Shown: positions 10,724-23,902 of the stretch, piece after piece
Layout of the letters: every line of letters starts with the position of its first letter
Position numbering within the stretch: position 1 is the first letter of the stretch
Assembly: GCA_019456405.1 (NCBI GenBank)
Contig: WJXM01000025.1
Location: 1 to 52,451, forward strand
DNA length: 52,451 bases
Direction: 5' to 3'
Source: Ferrovum sp.
Lineage (GTDB): Bacteria; Pseudomonadota; Gammaproteobacteria; Burkholderiales; Ferrovaceae
The notes under the pieces: generated by a model
What the model saw: the letters and a program-made list of their open reading frames with translations, nothing else
Databases searched by the model: none
Told to the model about the DNA's origin: nothing
Made by a program: the position numbers and the translations under genes

Positions 10724-10729
10724 TATAAT
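10724..10729 (+). promoter_or_regulatory. Candidate -10 element for hemL
   Basis: A perfect TATAAT lies between the thiE stop and hemL. No good -35 is seen at 16-18 bases upstream; the best TTGAAT at 10696-10701 is 22 bases away. If used, transcription would begin near 10736, giving hemL a leader of about 30 bases. Confidence 0.4.
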
Positions 10730-10764
10730 GGCGTTTGGACACTGACTTAGATTTTGGAATTTCC

Positions 10765-12041
10765 ATGACGACCAATCAGAAATTATTTGAACGTGCCCAG
10801 CAATTCATTCCCGGGGGAGTCAACTCTCCGGTGCGAGCCTTCCGTAGCGTGGGCGGTACGCCGCGTTTTCTGACGCGTGGGAAAGGTCCCCGCGTCTGGG
10901 ATGTGGAGGGTAAGGAATATATCGATTATGTGTGTTCCTGGGGACCACTTCTGCACGGTCACGCCCATCCCTCCGTCATCCAGGCGGTGCAGGCCAGTGC
11001 CGAGCGGGGGTTGAGTTTTGGAGCACCTACGGCTCTGGAAGTGGAGTTTGCCGAAAAATTGATCCAACTCCTTCCCTCCCTGGAAATGGTTCGTCTGACC
11101 AGTTCGGGTACGGAAGCCACCATGAGTGCCATTCGTTTGGCCCGTGGGTTTACCGGTCGCAATCTCATCGTTAAATTTGAGGGGTGTTACCACGGGCATG
11201 GGGATGCCTTGCTGGTCAAGGCAGGTTCCGGGGCGTTGACCTTTGGTCAGCCCGATTCCGGAGGAATACCTGCAGAACTGGCCGCTCAAACCCTGGTCCT
11301 CGAATATAACCATATGGGACAGTTGGAAGAATTATTCTCCACCCAGGGCGATCAGATTGCCGCCGTCATCGTTGAACCCGTGGCAGGCAACATGAACATG
11401 GTACTGCCGCGCCCCGGGTTTCTCTCAAAATTGCGCGAATTGACTACGGCCCATGGCAGCGTCCTGATTTTTGATGAGGTGATGACGGGATTCCGGGTGG
11501 CGTTGGGTGGGGCCCAGTCTCTTTACGGTATTCGTCCCGATTTGACGACTCTGGGCAAGGTGATCGGTGGCGGAATGCCTCTGGCCGCCTTTGGGGGACG
11601 GCGCGACATCATGGAATATCTGGCCCCTCTCGGACCGGTGTATCAGGCCGGGACCTTGTCTGGCAATCCGATAGCCGTGACGGCAGGTTTGGTGAACCTT
11701 CATCTGGCCTGCGCCGATGGGCTGTACGAACGCTTGGGCGAAATGACCAGGACGCTGACGGAGGGCATTGTGGAAGTGGGCCGCAATGCGGGATATGCAC
11801 TGTCTACCTGTTCATTGGGGGGCATGTTCGGGCTGTATTTTCGTGAAAAGTTGCCCAACACGCTGACCGAGGTGATGGAATCGGACCGGTTTGCTTTTAA
11901 TGCGTTCTTTCAGGGAATGCTCGATGAAGGAATCTACTTTGCGCCCTCGGCTTTTGAGGCTGGTTTCGTCTCAACGGCACATACCAGCGTGGAACTGGAT
12001 CAGACGCTCAGCGCAGCAGAACGGGTGTTCAAACAACTGAG

Positions 12042-12045
<4 letters not shown>
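10765..12045 (+). CDS. hemL: Glutamate-1-semialdehyde 2,1-aminomutase
   Basis: PLP enzyme that converts glutamate-1-semialdehyde to 5-aminolevulinate, the committed precursor of heme in the C5 pathway. [13 protein letters not shown] opens the protein, [16 protein letters not shown] is the PLP-phosphate region, [17 protein letters not shown] holds the cofactor aspartate, and [16 protein letters not shown] holds the Schiff-base lysine. The ATG at 10765 gives 426 residues, the same as E. coli HemL; an in-frame TTG at 10735 would add 10 unrelated residues. engB overlaps its stop by ATGA. Two more heme genes, hemB and hemE, lie within 14 kb. Confidence 0.97.
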
Positions 12046-13698
<1,653 letters not shown>

Positions 13699-15954
13699 TC
13701 AGTTGTTTTGTGCGGCAGTGGCATAGGTATAATCGTCGATGTGGTCTGATGCGGTACTGGGTTGTCCGGTTTTGGGGTCGACGGCAATGACCTCGATACC
13801 AGGAGGCATGATGGCTTCACTTTCTGGAACGGTCTTCAAGGCGGTTCCCATGTAATCCATCCAAATCGGTAAGGCCGCTTGGGCCCCTGTTTCCTGAGGT
13901 CCCAAAGATCCCGGCTTGTCGAAGCCGACCCAGGCCACGGCGACCAAACTGGGTTGAAAACCGCAGAACCAGGCATCAACGTGATCGTTGGTAGTGCCGG
14001 TTTTGCCAGCCAGATCCTGGCGCCCCAGACTTAATGCGCGAGTGGCCGTGCCCATGCGAATGACATCCTTCATCATGCTGGTCATGATGAAGGCATTGCG
14101 CGGGTCGATCACTTGTTCAGCGCCTTCACCGGCCAGAACGGGTTGTGTACGGCTGAGGGGTTTTCCGCTACTGTCCAGAATTTGATCAATGAAATAGGGT
14201 TTGACCCGAAATCCTCCATTGGCAAAGACCGCATAGGCTGTGGCCATTTGTAGGGGGGTGGCTTCGCCTGCACCCAGGGCCATGCTCAAATAAGCGGGTT
14301 GACGATTGGCCTCAAATCCGAATCGCTTGACATATTCCTGGGCATAACCGGGGCCAATGGCTTGTAATACGCGAATGGCAACCATGTTTTTCGATTCAGC
14401 CAACCCGATGCGCAGGCGAATCGGACCCAAATATTCATTTTCATAGTTATGAGGTTCCCAGGCCTCGCCGCCATTCTGGTTGGGATCATGGATGACGATG
14501 GGACTGTCGTCGACCAGAGTGAAAGGAGTGAATCCTTTTTCCAGCGCCGCCGAGTAGATGAATGGTTTGAAACTGGAGCCGGGTTGACGGTAGGCCTGGA
14601 TGACATGATTGTATTTGGTGCGATTGAAGTCAAATCCTCCCACCAAGGCACGGATGGCTCCACTGTGCGTATCGAGAGAAACCAGGGCAGCCTCTGCCTT
14701 GGGATACTGAACGATGATCCAACCGGATTTGTCGTTACGCATGACGCGAATCAGGGAACCGCGCTTGATCCGACGATCGGCACTCGCTTTCGAACCCAGA
14801 CTGGCGTGCACAAACGTCAAGGCACCCTCCTTGAGGGTCATGGGCCCTACATTCTTTATGTAAGCGCTTACTTCCTTCTCTGAGGCTGATTCAACTACGG
14901 CAGGGTACAACTCGTTGGTGATTTCCAGATCTCCCAGCGAATCTTCGAAATCAGCGATCGTGGCACCGCTGGCGGGAAGATCCAGAGTGTCTTCGGGTCC
15001 ACGATAGCCATGTCGCTGATCATAGGCCAGAACGCCATCGCGTACGGCCCGGAAAGCGGCATCCTGATCTGCCTTGAGGAGCGTGGTGATGACGCTGTAG
15101 CCGGAGGAATAGACACTGTCTCCATAGGTTTGAACCATGTACTGACGGACCATTTCAGCGGCATAATCGGCGCGGGTCAGGGCATTGGCATGGTAGGACG
15201 AGGCGTGCCCCGGTTTATGCAGTGCCAGGGCATAGTCGGCATCACTGAGGTATTTCAGGTCGTGCATGCGGCGTAATACATACTGTTGACGTAGCGCTGC
15301 CCGTTGTGGGTTGATGATGGGGTTGTAGCGTGAGGGGGCTTTTGGCAGTCCGGCCAGCATGGCCATTTCCGCAACGCTGAGTTGAGGCAAGGGTTTGCCG
15401 TAATACACCACGGCAGCGGCACCAAAGCCATAAGCACGTTGCCCGAGATAGATCTGGTTGATATACAACTCGAGGATTTGATCTTTGGTCAGGTTGCTTT
15501 CGATCTTGTACGACAGCAGGACTTCGGATAGCTTGCGTGTCAGCGTGCGCTCATTGGTCAGGAAGAAATTACGTGCCACCTGCATGGTGATGGTGCTGGC
15601 TCCTTCCTTGGCAGAGTGGGAAAACACGTCCGCCAGCATGGCGCGCAGAACCCCCTGAAAGTCCACAGCACCATGCTGGTAAAATCGGTCATCTTCGGCA
15701 GCCAGAATGGCGTGGCGCATGTTGAGAGGAACTTCGGCCAATTTGAGCATGGCGCGTCGTTCTTCACCAAATTCGCCGATCAATTGGCGGTCAGAGGTGT
15801 AGACTCGCAGTGGCAACTTGGGGCGATAGTCAGTGACGGCATCCAGACTGGGAAGTTTGGGGTACAGCAAAGCCAGGGTCATGACCACGATACCCACTGC
15901 TACGGTGCCGAGAGTGACCAGAAAGATCAGGGGGTAGAGGAGAAATTTGGGCAA
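13699..15954 (-). CDS. mrcA: Penicillin-binding protein 1A (bifunctional transglycosylase/transpeptidase)
   Basis: Inner-membrane enzyme that polymerises and crosslinks peptidoglycan. An N-terminal transmembrane helix (residues 2-30) is followed by the GT51 glycosyltransferase domain with EDDRFYQHGAVDFQG, GASTITMQVARNFFL and YLGQRAYGFGAAA. The transpeptidase motifs are SSFK (in QPGSSFKPFIYSAAL), SKN (in AESKNM) and KTGTT. It has 751 residues, within the family's range of 750-850. The start is TTG at 15954; no in-frame ATG or GTG precedes the membrane helix. A TATAAT lies 29 bases upstream. It sits between aroB (57-base gap) and hemB (3-base gap). Confidence 0.95.
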   Translation of the reverse strand: MPKFLLYPLIFLVTLGTVAVGIVVMTLALLYPKLPSLDAVTDYRPKLPLRVYTSDRQLIGEFGEERRAMLKLAEVPLNMRHAILAAEDDRFYQHGAVDFQGVLRAMLADVFSHSAKEGASTITMQVARNFFLTNERTLTRKLSEVLLSYKIESNLTKDQILELYINQIYLGQRAYGFGAAAVVYYGKPLPQLSVAEMAMLAGLPKAPSRYNPIINPQRAALRQQYVLRRMHDLKYLSDADYALALHKPGHASSYHANALTRADYAAEMVRQYMVQTYGDSVYSSGYSVITTLLKADQDAAFRAVRDGVLAYDQRHGYRGPEDTLDLPASGATIADFEDSLGDLEITNELYPAVVESASEKEVSAYIKNVGPMTLKEGALTFVHASLGSKASADRRIKRGSLIRVMRNDKSGWIIVQYPKAEAALVSLDTHSGAIRALVGGFDFNRTKYNHVIQAYRQPGSSFKPFIYSAALEKGFTPFTLVDDSPIVIHDPNQNGGEAWEPHNYENEYLGPIRLRIGLAESKNMVAIRVLQAIGPGYAQEYVKRFGFEANRQPAYLSMALGAGEATPLQMATAYAVFANGGFRVKPYFIDQILDSSGKPLSRTQPVLAGEGAEQVIDPRNAFIMTSMMKDVIRMGTATRALSLGRQDLAGKTGTTNDHVDAWFCGFQPSLVAVAWVGFDKPGSLGPQETGAQAALPIWMDYMGTALKTVPESEAIMPPGIEVIAVDPKTGQPSTASDHIDDYTYATAAQNN

Positions 15955-15982
15955 CGTGGCACCGTGTCGGGAGTAGTGAAAG

Positions 15983-15988
15983 ATTATA
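15983..15988 (-). promoter_or_regulatory. Candidate internal -10 element for mrcA-hemB
   Basis: On the minus strand a perfect TATAAT lies in the 57-base aroB-mrcA gap, 28 bases before the TTG start. The -35 region is poor: TTGAAA at 16010-16015 is 21 bases away. It suggests that mrcA and hemB can be transcribed apart from aroKB. Confidence 0.4.
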
Positions 15989-16011
15989 CTTGGTCTTGGG
16001 AGAGGCGTCTT

Positions 16012-17121
16012 TCAAGGTGCGATGAAACGCCCTTTTCCGGGGGTCAGGACGGCTTCCAGCAGATCCTGGCGGGTCACGGGAGTCAGGCAGGCTTGGCCCA
16101 GAGCGTTGAGAAGTATGAAACGCAGGGAACCTGCCTCCACTTTTTTGTCTCCAGCCATGAGGTTCAGGTACCGTTGGCTCCCCAGATCAGGCGCTTGGGT
16201 CGGCAGGCCAGCCCGTTCAAAGAGGGTCACCATGCGTTGCAGATCCTTGGGATCGAGCCAGCCCAGGCGTTCAGACAGGTCAGCTGCCAGCAGGGAGCCG
16301 ACCGCCACGGCTTCGCCATGCAACCAATTCCCATAGCCCAGACCCGTTTCGATGGCATGCCCGAAGGTATGACCCAGGTTGAGCAGGGCGCGCAGCCCGG
16401 TCTGTTCCAGAGGGTCTGCAGCCACGAGTGCGGACTTGTTGCGGCAAGACGTCAGAATGGCTTGGGCCAGGATCTGGGGTTCTCGTTGCAGCAAGGCATC
16501 CAGGTGAATTTCCAACCATTCCAGAAACGGGAGATCACGGATCAGACCATATTTGATGACCTCCGCCAAGCCCGCCAGAAATTCTCGCTGAGGCAGGGTA
16601 TCGAGGGTTGTGGTGTCGGCCAACACCAAACGAGGTTGATGAAACGCGCCGATCATGTTCTTGCCCAGAGGGTGGTTGATTCCGGTTTTTCCTCCCACTG
16701 AAGAATCGACCTGGGACAGTAGGGTCGTGGGAACTTGAATCAGGGGGACGCCGCGCAGGTAGGTGGCTGCCGCATAACCTGCCAGATCACCCACCACCCC
16801 TCCGCCCAACGCAATGACGGTGGTTTTTCTATCCGCTCGCTGTTCCAGCAATACATCGTGAATGTGGTTGAAACTGTCACGAGTTTTGTAGGACTCCCCG
16901 TCGGGGAGTATGACGGGAATGACCCGTTGCCCCCCTGCGGTGAGCATGTGAGCGATGCGCTCCAGGTATAGGGGAGCCACGGTGGTATTGGTCACGATGG
17001 CGGAAGTATTGCCGGTCAGATGAGGGACGATGAGGTCGCTTCGGCATAATAATCCGGGTCCTACCAGGATCTGGTAAGGAGGAGAGACTTCAACAAGGAG
17101 GGTGTGCAAGGACATGGGCAT
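16012..17121 (-). CDS. aroB: 3-dehydroquinate synthase
   Basis: NAD- and divalent-metal-dependent enzyme making 3-dehydroquinate, second step of the shikimate pathway. Key segments are [47 protein letters not shown] and [10 protein letters not shown], the metal ligands in AEVIKYGL and [13 protein letters not shown], and HGEAVAVG. It has 369 residues, close to the 362 of E. coli. Two close ATGs (17121 and 17115) are possible starts. Both overlap the end of aroK by about 30 bases, so aroK-aroB are one transcription and translation unit. Confidence 0.97.
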   Translation of the reverse strand: MPMSLHTLLVEVSPPYQILVGPGLLCRSDLIVPHLTGNTSAIVTNTTVAPLYLERIAHMLTAGGQRVIPVILPDGESYKTRDSFNHIHDVLLEQRADRKTTVIALGGGVVGDLAGYAAATYLRGVPLIQVPTTLLSQVDSSVGGKTGINHPLGKNMIGAFHQPRLVLADTTTLDTLPQREFLAGLAEVIKYGLIRDLPFLEWLEIHLDALLQREPQILAQAILTSCRNKSALVAADPLEQTGLRALLNLGHTFGHAIETGLGYGNWLHGEAVAVGSLLAADLSERLGWLDPKDLQRMVTLFERAGLPTQAPDLGSQRYLNLMAGDKKVEAGSLRFILLNALGQACLTPVTRQDLLEAVLTPGKGRFIAP

Positions 17122-17629
17122 TCAGTTCCAGTTCCAGTTGACAGACAAGCCGTTGTGGGCTTTGTTGGGCGGTATCCACAATCAGGTGAGCGACTTCCCG
17201 ATAGAGGGGGTCGCGGATTTCAAATAATTCTTGCAGGCGCGCCTTGGGGTCTCCAGTTTGCAGGAGAGGACGATGGCGATCATGGCGAGTGCGATGCCAG
17301 AGTTGATCCACACTGCCGCGCAGATAAACCACGACTCCCCGCTGGTGCAGATGTTGGCGAGTCAGTGGGCTTAAAATGGCCCCTCCACCGGTGGCCAGAA
17401 CGATTCCCCGGCGATTGACCAGTTCGCACAAAACGGCCTCCTCACGGGCGCGGAAGCCCGACTCTCCCTCGAGTTCAAAAATGGTGCTGATGCGCACTCC
17501 CGTACGGGCTTCGATCTCATGGTCGGAATCCACGAACGTCAGGTGTTGATGGCGGGCCAGCAAGCGACCGATGGTGGTCTTGCCCGCGCCCATCAAACCC
17601 ACCAGAAAGATGTTGCACGATTTATCCAT
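17090..17629 (-). CDS. aroK: Shikimate kinase
   Basis: Phosphorylates shikimate using ATP. The P-loop is [11 protein letters not shown], followed by [14 protein letters not shown] (shikimate binding), the FRAREEAVL segment, ATGGGAI, and the lid [10 protein letters not shown]. It has 179 residues, as expected. First gene of a minus-strand operon aroK-aroB-mrcA-hemB and divergent from gltB across 176 bases. A TACAAT -10 candidate (17636-17641) lies only 6 bases before the ATG, which would give a leaderless message if used. Confidence 0.96.
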   Translation of the reverse strand: MDKSCNIFLVGLMGAGKTTIGRLLARHQHLTFVDSDHEIEARTGVRISTIFELEGESGFRAREEAVLCELVNRRGIVLATGGGAILSPLTRQHLHQRGVVVYLRGSVDQLWHRTRHDRHRPLLQTGDPKARLQELFEIRDPLYREVAHLIVDTAQQSPQRLVCQLELELNAHVLAHPPC

Positions 17630-17635
17630 CTCGTC

Positions 17636-17641
17636 ATTGTA
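17636..17641 (-). promoter_or_regulatory. Candidate -10 element abutting the aroK start
   Basis: TACAAT on the minus strand followed by GACGAG and then the aroK ATG. No convincing -35 element at the right distance. The distance to the ATG implies initiation at or next to the start codon, so the message would be leaderless. This is weak evidence; an upstream promoter is possible. Confidence 0.25.
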
Positions 17642-17683
17642 GCCCAGCTTTGGGTGTTAAAGGCATGGGTTGCAAGTTAACGG

Positions 17684-17713
17684 TTGATTGACCGGCCCGG
17701 CTTGGGGTATCAT
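17684..17713 (+). promoter_or_regulatory. Candidate promoter for gltB-gltD-hemE
   Basis: TTGATT (17684-17689), an 18-base spacer and TATCAT (17708-17713) form a reasonable sigma-70 promoter in the aroK-gltB divergent gap. Transcription would begin near 17720, leaving a leader of about 85 bases before the gltB TTG start. Confidence 0.4.
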
Positions 17714-17805
17714 CGCAGACCCGCTGCGCGTATCCATAAACCCGCCCCAGGCTCCGGTTTGTACCTGCGGCGATCGCTCCGTCTTCTGTGTGCTGAGGTG
17801 TACCG

Positions 17806-20800
17806 TTGAACCATTCGTCCATTCCGTCCGCTCAGGGACTTTATGATCCCGTCCACGAACATGATGCCTGTGGTGTGGGTTTCGTTGCGCACATCAAGGG
17901 GCAGAAGAGTCATGCCATCGTTCGGCAGGGCCTTCAGATCCTGGAAAATCTGACCCATCGCGGAGCCACGGGCGCCGATCCTCTGGCGGGGGATGGCGCG
18001 GGTATCCTGCTCCAGATCCCTGACGCATTTTTGCGCCGCGCGGCGGATCAACTGGGCTTTGCTCTGCCGGAGGCAGGACAGTATGCCGTAGGTATGGTTT
18101 TTTTGCCGCAGGATCCTCGAGCGCGCGAAAGTTGTGAAGCCATTCTGGAGCGTTGTGCGCGCAAAGAAGGGGCCGAAGTTCTGGGTTGGCGTACGGTGCC
18201 CACTCAAAATCAGGGGTTGGGGGACAGCGTCAAGCGGGTAGAACCCTTCATCCGCCAGATTTTTCTGGCACGGGGTGTGACCCATGGAGACCAGACCGTC
18301 TTTGAGCGGAAATTATTCGTGTTGCGCAAGCGTGCTGAACATGAAGCCGCCCAGAAGGGTTATGATCGGACCCGCTTCTACGTGCCGTCACTATCGTCCC
18401 GTACCTTGATCTACAAGGGGATGTTACTGGCCGATCAGGTGGGGCAGTATTACACGGACCTGGGCGACGAAAGCCTGGTTTCAGCACTGGCGTTGGTGCA
18501 CCAGCGTTTTTCGACCAATACTTTTCCCACTTGGGATCTGGCTCATCCTTTCCGACTCATCGCGCATAACGGGGAAATCAATACGTTGCGTGGGAATGTC
18601 AATTGGATGGCAGCACGTCGGGGTAATCTGGCGTCTGCCCTGCTAGGCGAAGACATGGCCAAAATCTGGCCCATCATCGTGGAAGGTCAGTCGGACTCTG
18701 CCGCCTTTGACAATGCATTGGAGTTGCTGGTGGCTGGGGGCTATTCTCTGGTACAGGCCATGACGCTTCTGATTCCCGAGGCCTGGGCGTGCAATCCATT
18801 GATGGACGAGGCACGCCGGGACTACTACGAATATCATGCGGCGCTGATGGAGCCATGGGATGGGCCTGCCGCCGTGGCTTTTACCGATGGGCGTCAGATC
18901 GGCGCCACTCTGGATCGCAATGGTTTGCGTCCTGCCCGCTATTTGCAGACCAGTGACGATTTGGTACTGATGGCCTCGGAAATGGGAGTGTTGCCCATTC
19001 CCGAGCATAAAATCATCAAGAAATGGCGCCTGCAACCCGGCAAGATGTTCCTGATCGATCTGGAGCAGGGGCGTATCGTCAGCGACGCTGAAATCAAGTC
19101 AGGCCTGGCCAGTCAGCATCCCTACCGTCAATGGCTGGATGCGACTCAGATCCGTCTCGAGTCCTTGCCGACCCCTGCATCTGCCACGGAAGAAAAACCA
19201 ACCGTTGCCGTTGTGCTCGATCGCCAGCAGGCTTTTGGCATGACCGAGGAAGAACTCAAGTTTGTCCTGGCACCCATGGTGACCAGCGCTCAGGAGGCCG
19301 TGGGCTCCATGGGTGACGATACGCCGCTGGCAGTGTTGTCGAACCGTTCCAAGTCGCTCTACCAGTATTTTCGGCAACTTTTTGCTCAGGTCACCAATCC
19401 ACCCATCGATCCGATTCGTGAAGAGTTGGTCATGTCTCTGGTATCTTTCATTGGACCGCGTCCCAACTTGTTGGCGGTAGACGAAGCAGATCCCCAACCC
19501 CGTCTGGAGGTGGAGCAACCGGTTCTGCTGCCGGAAGACATGAGTTGCCTGCGCGCAATCGCCAGTCTCACGGCAGGTCGCTTCCGGGTTTCTACCTTAT
19601 CGATCTGTGCGCCCCTCCAGGAAGGGGTGGCGGGGTTGGCGGCCAGGTTGGAAACGCTTTGCATTCAGGCAGTAGAAGCCGTTCGTTCGGGCAGTAATAT
19701 CCTGATTTTATCTGATCGTTTCGTGGGTCCGGCGCAGGTGGCGATCCCTGCTTTGCTTGCCACGGCCGCAGTGCATCATCACCTCGTGCGTGAAGGACTT
19801 CGTACGGCCACGGGTTTGGTGGTGGAGACCGGGTCTGCCCGGGAAGTTCATCACTTTGCACTGCTCGTGGGCTATGGTGCGGAGGCTGTGTATCCCTGGC
19901 TGGTTTATGAAACCCTGGACAATGGAGCGTTCCCGAATGCGGATGTCACCCCCAAGGAGATGCGCAAGCGTTTTTCCAAGGCCGTTTCCAAGGGACTGCT
20001 CAAGGTCATGTCCAAAATGGGGATTTCCACGGTCCAATCCTATTGCGGTGCCCAGATTTTTGAAGCCATCGGGTTGAGTGCTTCCTTTGTACGGCGTTTC
20101 TTCACGGGAACGGCCTCTGTGGTTGAAGGGATCGGATTGGCCGAGGTTCTGGAAGAAAATCTGCGCCTGCATCGCATGGCGTATTCTACAGGACTGTTGT
20201 ATCAGGAGGCGCTCGATGCCGGTGGGGAGTATGCTTACCGCGTCCGTGGTGAGGCCCACATGTGGACACCGGAAAGTATCTCCAAATTGCAACATGCGAC
20301 CCGTTCCGGAAACTATGCCACTTACCAGGAATATGCTCGAGCCATCAACGATCAGGCTGAGCGATGGATGACCTTGCGAGGCCTTTTTGAATTCAAGCAT
20401 GCGGCGCAGCCCCTTTCCCTCTCCGAGGTTGAAGCCGCAACTTCCATCGTCAAGCGTTTTGTCACGGGTGCCATGTCTCTGGGATCCATTTCTCAGGAGG
20501 CACACAGTACTCTGGCCATTGCCATGAACCGCCTAGGGGGAAAATCCAATACCGGCGAGGGGGGAGAAGATCCCGTACGGTTCCGTCCATTATCCAATGG
20601 GGATTCCATGCGTTCGGCCATCAAGCAAGTTGCTTCCGGGCGTTTTGGCGTGACGGCAGAGTATCTGGTCAATGCTGATGATATTCAAATAAAAATGGCA
20701 CAGGGCGCCAAGCCAGGTGAAGGAGGCCAACTACCTGGACACAAGGTCAGTCAATACATCGGCAGGTTGCGTCATTCCGTTCCGGGGGTGGGTCTGATTT

Positions 20801-22416
20801 CTCCTCCACCGCACCACGACATCTATTCCATCGAAGATCTGGCCCAACTGATCCATGATCTCAAAAATGTCAATCCTCAAGCGCGCATCAGCGTCAAACT
20901 GGTTTCCGAAGTGGGGGTCGGTACGGTGGCGGCCGGAGTTGCCAAGGCCCATGCTGATCATGTCACCATCTCGGGGCATGACGGCGGAACCGGTGCGTCC
21001 CCTCTGTCTTCGATCAAATATGCCGGTTCCCCGTGGGAACTGGGGCTGGCGGAAACCCAGCAGACCTTGGTTCTCAACCGTCTGCGTGGGCGCATCTGCG
21101 TGCAGGCCGATGGACAGATGAAAACCGGGCGGGATGTGGTGATTGGAGCTTTGCTGGGCGCGGACGAATTTGGTTTTGCAACGGCACCGCTGGTGGTACA
21201 GGGATGCATCATGATGCGTAAGTGCCACCTCAATACCTGTCCGGTGGGCATTGCTACGCAGGATCCAGAGTTGACCCGACGATTCGCCGGGCAGCCCGAG
21301 CATGTGATCAATTATTTCTTCTTTGTGGCCGAGGAAGTACGCGAACTGATGGCCCAACTGGGATTCCGGACTTTTGAAGAGATGGTAGGACGGGTAGACC
21401 GTCTTGACATGCGCCGGGGAATTTCCCACTGGAAGGCTCAGGGTCTTGATTTTTCAAGAATCTTTCATAGCCCGGACATGCCTGTTCAGGTGGCTCGTTC
21501 CTGGAAGGAGCGACAGGATCACGGCCTGGAGGGGGCGCTGGATCATGCCCTCATCGCCCAGTCCAGGGTCGCCATCGAGCAGGGGCAAGCGGTGGTCATC
21601 GAAACGGGCGTGCGCAACGTCAACCGTTCCGTGGGTGCCATGTTGTCTGGCGAAGTGGCGCGCCATCATGGCTTTGCCGGTTTGCCTCAGGATACGATCC
21701 TGGTGCGCGCCAAGGGAACTGCCGGACAGAGTTTCGGGGCATTCCTGGCCCATGGGGTGACTTTTCACTTATGTGGTGAAGCCAATGATTATGTTGGCAA
21801 GGGACTGTCCGGGGGACGCATCATCATTCAACCCGCACCCGAGTCTACTTTGTTGGCTGAAGAGAACATCATTGTGGGAAACACGGTTCTGTACGGTGCC
21901 GTTGCCGGTGAATGTTATTTCCGGGGCGTGGCAGGCGAGCGCTTTGCCGTGCGCAACTCTGGCGCAGTGGCCGTGGTGGAAGGCGTGGGAGATCACGGGT
22001 GCGAATACATGACGGGAGGCACGGTGGTGGTATTGGGTGAGGCCGGACGCAATTTTGCCGCAGGGATGAGCGGGGGGATTGCCTTTGTCTATGACGAGGC
22101 CGGGGATTTCGACAAGCGCTGTAATCTGGCCATGGTTGCGCTCGAGGCGGTGCCCGAGGAAGAGCAGACTGCCGAGGTCAAAGGCGTTCTGGACACCCAT
22201 GGACGCGTGCGGGTCAATCACATCGAAGCACGGGACGAATATCTGTTGCGTACCCTGATTGAAAACCATGTGCGTCATACGGGCAGTAACCGAGGGCAAC
22301 AGATTCTGGATCAATGGTCGAGTGCACGGTGCAAGTTCGTCAAGGTGATGCCCTTGGAGTATCGTCGTGCGCTGGCCGAAATGGCGGCGAAACAACAATC
22401 GGCACAGGTGGCCTGA
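17806..22416 (+). CDS. gltB: Glutamate synthase (NADPH) large subunit
   Basis: Catalytic subunit of GOGAT, which makes two glutamates from glutamine and 2-oxoglutarate. The nucleophilic cysteine of the class II amidotransferase domain is residue 22 ([10 protein letters not shown]), so 21 residues would be removed to expose it. The central and FMN-binding TIM-barrel domains follow, with the GxxxSxEA-like [14 protein letters not shown], the 3Fe-4S cysteines [12 protein letters not shown], and the C-terminal GXGXG beta-helix ([21 protein letters not shown] spread over about 40 residues). It has 1536 residues, a normal length. The start must be TTG at 17806 behind GAGGTG, because an in-frame stop lies at 17794. 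gltD follows after one base. Confidence 0.97.
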   Translation: MNHSSIPSAQGLYDPVHEHDACGVGFVAHIKGQKSHAIVRQGLQILENLTHRGATGADPLAGDGAGILLQIPDAFLRRAADQLGFALPEAGQYAVGMVFLPQDPRARESCEAILERCARKEGAEVLGWRTVPTQNQGLGDSVKRVEPFIRQIFLARGVTHGDQTVFERKLFVLRKRAEHEAAQKGYDRTRFYVPSLSSRTLIYKGMLLADQVGQYYTDLGDESLVSALALVHQRFSTNTFPTWDLAHPFRLIAHNGEINTLRGNVNWMAARRGNLASALLGEDMAKIWPIIVEGQSDSAAFDNALELLVAGGYSLVQAMTLLIPEAWACNPLMDEARRDYYEYHAALMEPWDGPAAVAFTDGRQIGATLDRNGLRPARYLQTSDDLVLMASEMGVLPIPEHKIIKKWRLQPGKMFLIDLEQGRIVSDAEIKSGLASQHPYRQWLDATQIRLESLPTPASATEEKPTVAVVLDRQQAFGMTEEELKFVLAPMVTSAQEAVGSMGDDTPLAVLSNRSKSLYQYFRQLFAQVTNPPIDPIREELVMSLVSFIGPRPNLLAVDEADPQPRLEVEQPVLLPEDMSCLRAIASLTAGRFRVSTLSICAPLQEGVAGLAARLETLCIQAVEAVRSGSNILILSDRFVGPAQVAIPALLATAAVHHHLVREGLRTATGLVVETGSAREVHHFALLVGYGAEAVYPWLVYETLDNGAFPNADVTPKEMRKRFSKAVSKGLLKVMSKMGISTVQSYCGAQIFEAIGLSASFVRRFFTGTASVVEGIGLAEVLEENLRLHRMAYSTGLLYQEALDAGGEYAYRVRGEAHMWTPESISKLQHATRSGNYATYQEYARAINDQAERWMTLRGLFEFKHAAQPLSLSEVEAATSIVKRFVTGAMSLGSISQEAHSTLAIAMNRLGGKSNTGEGGEDPVRFRPLSNGDSMRSAIKQVASGRFGVTAEYLVNADDIQIKMAQGAKPGEGGQLPGHKVSQYIGRLRHSVPGVGLISPPPHHDIYSIEDLAQLIHDLKNVNPQARISVKLVSEVGVGTVAAGVAKAHADHVTISGHDGGTGASPLSSIKYAGSPWELGLAETQQTLVLNRLRGRICVQADGQMKTGRDVVIGALLGADEFGFATAPLVVQGCIMMRKCHLNTCPVGIATQDPELTRRFAGQPEHVINYFFFVAEEVRELMAQLGFRTFEEMVGRVDRLDMRRGISHWKAQGLDFSRIFHSPDMPVQVARSWKERQDHGLEGALDHALIAQSRVAIEQGQAVVIETGVRNVNRSVGAMLSGEVARHHGFAGLPQDTILVRAKGTAGQSFGAFLAHGVTFHLCGEANDYVGKGLSGGRIIIQPAPESTLLAEENIIVGNTVLYGAVAGECYFRGVAGERFAVRNSGAVAVVEGVGDHGCEYMTGGTVVVLGEAGRNFAAGMSGGIAFVYDEAGDFDKRCNLAMVALEAVPEEEQTAEVKGVLDTHGRVRVNHIEARDEYLLRTLIENHVRHTGSNRGQQILDQWSSARCKFVKVMPLEYRRALAEMAAKQQSAQVA

Positions 22417-22417
22417 C

Positions 22418-23854
22418 ATGGGAAAGATTACGGGGTTCATGGAAATCGAACGGCAGGAACCCTCTGCCGAAACGCCACAGGAACGGGTGGGACACTACCG
22501 CGAATTTACCATCGATCTGCCCCTGGAGAGCGTCAGCCAGCAAGGAGCACGGTGCATGGATTGCGGAATCCCCTTCTGTCAGACGGGATGCCCAGTCAAT
22601 AATATCATTCCTGACTGGAATGATCTGGTCTACCGTGGTCAGTGGCGCGAGGGGTTGGACAACCTCCATTCCACCAACAATTTTCCGGAATTTACGGGGC
22701 GAGTCTGTCCTGCACCCTGCGAATCGGCGTGTGTGCTCAACATCAATACGGCGCCAGTAACCATCAAGAACATCGAACGCGTCCTGGTGGATCGGGGTTG
22801 GGAAGAAGGCTGGATTACTCCGAAAATTCCTTTGCAGAAGACGGGAAAGCGGGTGGCCGTGGTGGGTTCCGGGCCTTCTGGATTGGCTGCGGCACAACAG
22901 TTGGCACGGGCGGGACATGACGTGGTGGTGTTCGAAAAAAATGATCGGATCGGGGGACTGTTGCGCTACGGTATCCCGGACTTTAAATTGGAAAAGCCTC
23001 TGATCGATCGTCGACTCGAGCAGATGCGGGCGGAAGGGGTGGAATTTCGCACAGGTGTGCATGTGGGCGTGACACTGTCCGCCTCGCATCTGCAGGAGAT
23101 GTTTGACGCGGTCCTGCTCACTGGGGGATCGGAACATCCCCGTGATTTGCCCGTGCCGGGAAGGGAATTGAAAGGGGTTCATTTCGCCATGGAATTCCTC
23201 CCGCAACAGAATCGGCGCAATGCCGGAGATACGGTGGAAAATGGCCTTTTGGCGACGGGCAAGCATGTGGTGGTGATTGGCGGAGGCGATACGGGTTCCG
23301 ATTGCGTGGGGACATCGATTCGCCAGGGTGCGCTTTCCGTCACGCAGTTTGAAGTCATGCCGCGCCCTCCGGAACAGGAGGACAAACCTTTGGTGTGGCC
23401 CCACTACCCCCTCAAGTTCCGTACTTCCACCTCTCAAGCGGAAGGAGGAACCCGTGACTGGAGTATTTCGACCCAGGCGTTTACAGGAGTCGATGGGCAG
23501 GTGACACAGTTACGCGCCGTGCGCCTGGAGTGGAAGGCGGATGAAAAGGGGCAGATGAAACCTCGGGAAATTCCGGGCACTGCCTTTGACATTCCGACGG
23601 ACCTGGTCCTGTTGGCTATGGGTTACCTGCATCCGGTGCAGACGGGGGTGTTGGAACAGTTAGGGGTGGCAAAGGATGCCAGGGGCAATGTGCAGGCCAA
23701 TGTCATGGACTATCAAACTTCAGTGTCCAAAGTATTTGCTGCCGGTGACATGCGACGTGGGCAGTCTCTGGTGGTCTGGGCCATTCGGGAAGGTCGTCAG
23801 GCGGCACGAGCCATTGATGAGTTCCTGATGGGTCAGTCTGATCTTCCCCGCTGA
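22418..23854 (+). CDS. gltD: Glutamate synthase (NADPH) small subunit
   Basis: Beta subunit that passes electrons from NADPH through FAD and iron-sulfur clusters to GltB. The N-terminal cysteine clusters [17 protein letters not shown] and CPAPCESAC carry the 4Fe-4S centres. The FAD Rossmann motif is [19 protein letters not shown] and the NADPH motif is [17 protein letters not shown] or GD motif [16 protein letters not shown] is near the end. It has 478 residues, against 472 in E. coli. ATG at 22418 lies one base after the gltB stop, so the pair is strongly coupled. An upstream in-frame start would lie inside gltB and was not chosen. Confidence 0.97.
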   Translation: MGKITGFMEIERQEPSAETPQERVGHYREFTIDLPLESVSQQGARCMDCGIPFCQTGCPVNNIIPDWNDLVYRGQWREGLDNLHSTNNFPEFTGRVCPAPCESACVLNINTAPVTIKNIERVLVDRGWEEGWITPKIPLQKTGKRVAVVGSGPSGLAAAQQLARAGHDVVVFEKNDRIGGLLRYGIPDFKLEKPLIDRRLEQMRAEGVEFRTGVHVGVTLSASHLQEMFDAVLLTGGSEHPRDLPVPGRELKGVHFAMEFLPQQNRRNAGDTVENGLLATGKHVVVIGGGDTGSDCVGTSIRQGALSVTQFEVMPRPPEQEDKPLVWPHYPLKFRTSTSQAEGGTRDWSISTQAFTGVDGQVTQLRAVRLEWKADEKGQMKPREIPGTAFDIPTDLVLLAMGYLHPVQTGVLEQLGVAKDARGNVQANVMDYQTSVSKVFAAGDMRRGQSLVVWAIREGRQAARAIDEFLMGQSDLPR

Positions 23855-23902
23855 TTTTTCATGATTGACCCGCTGAAGTGACGGCGGACTGAAGAGGTTC
23901 CT

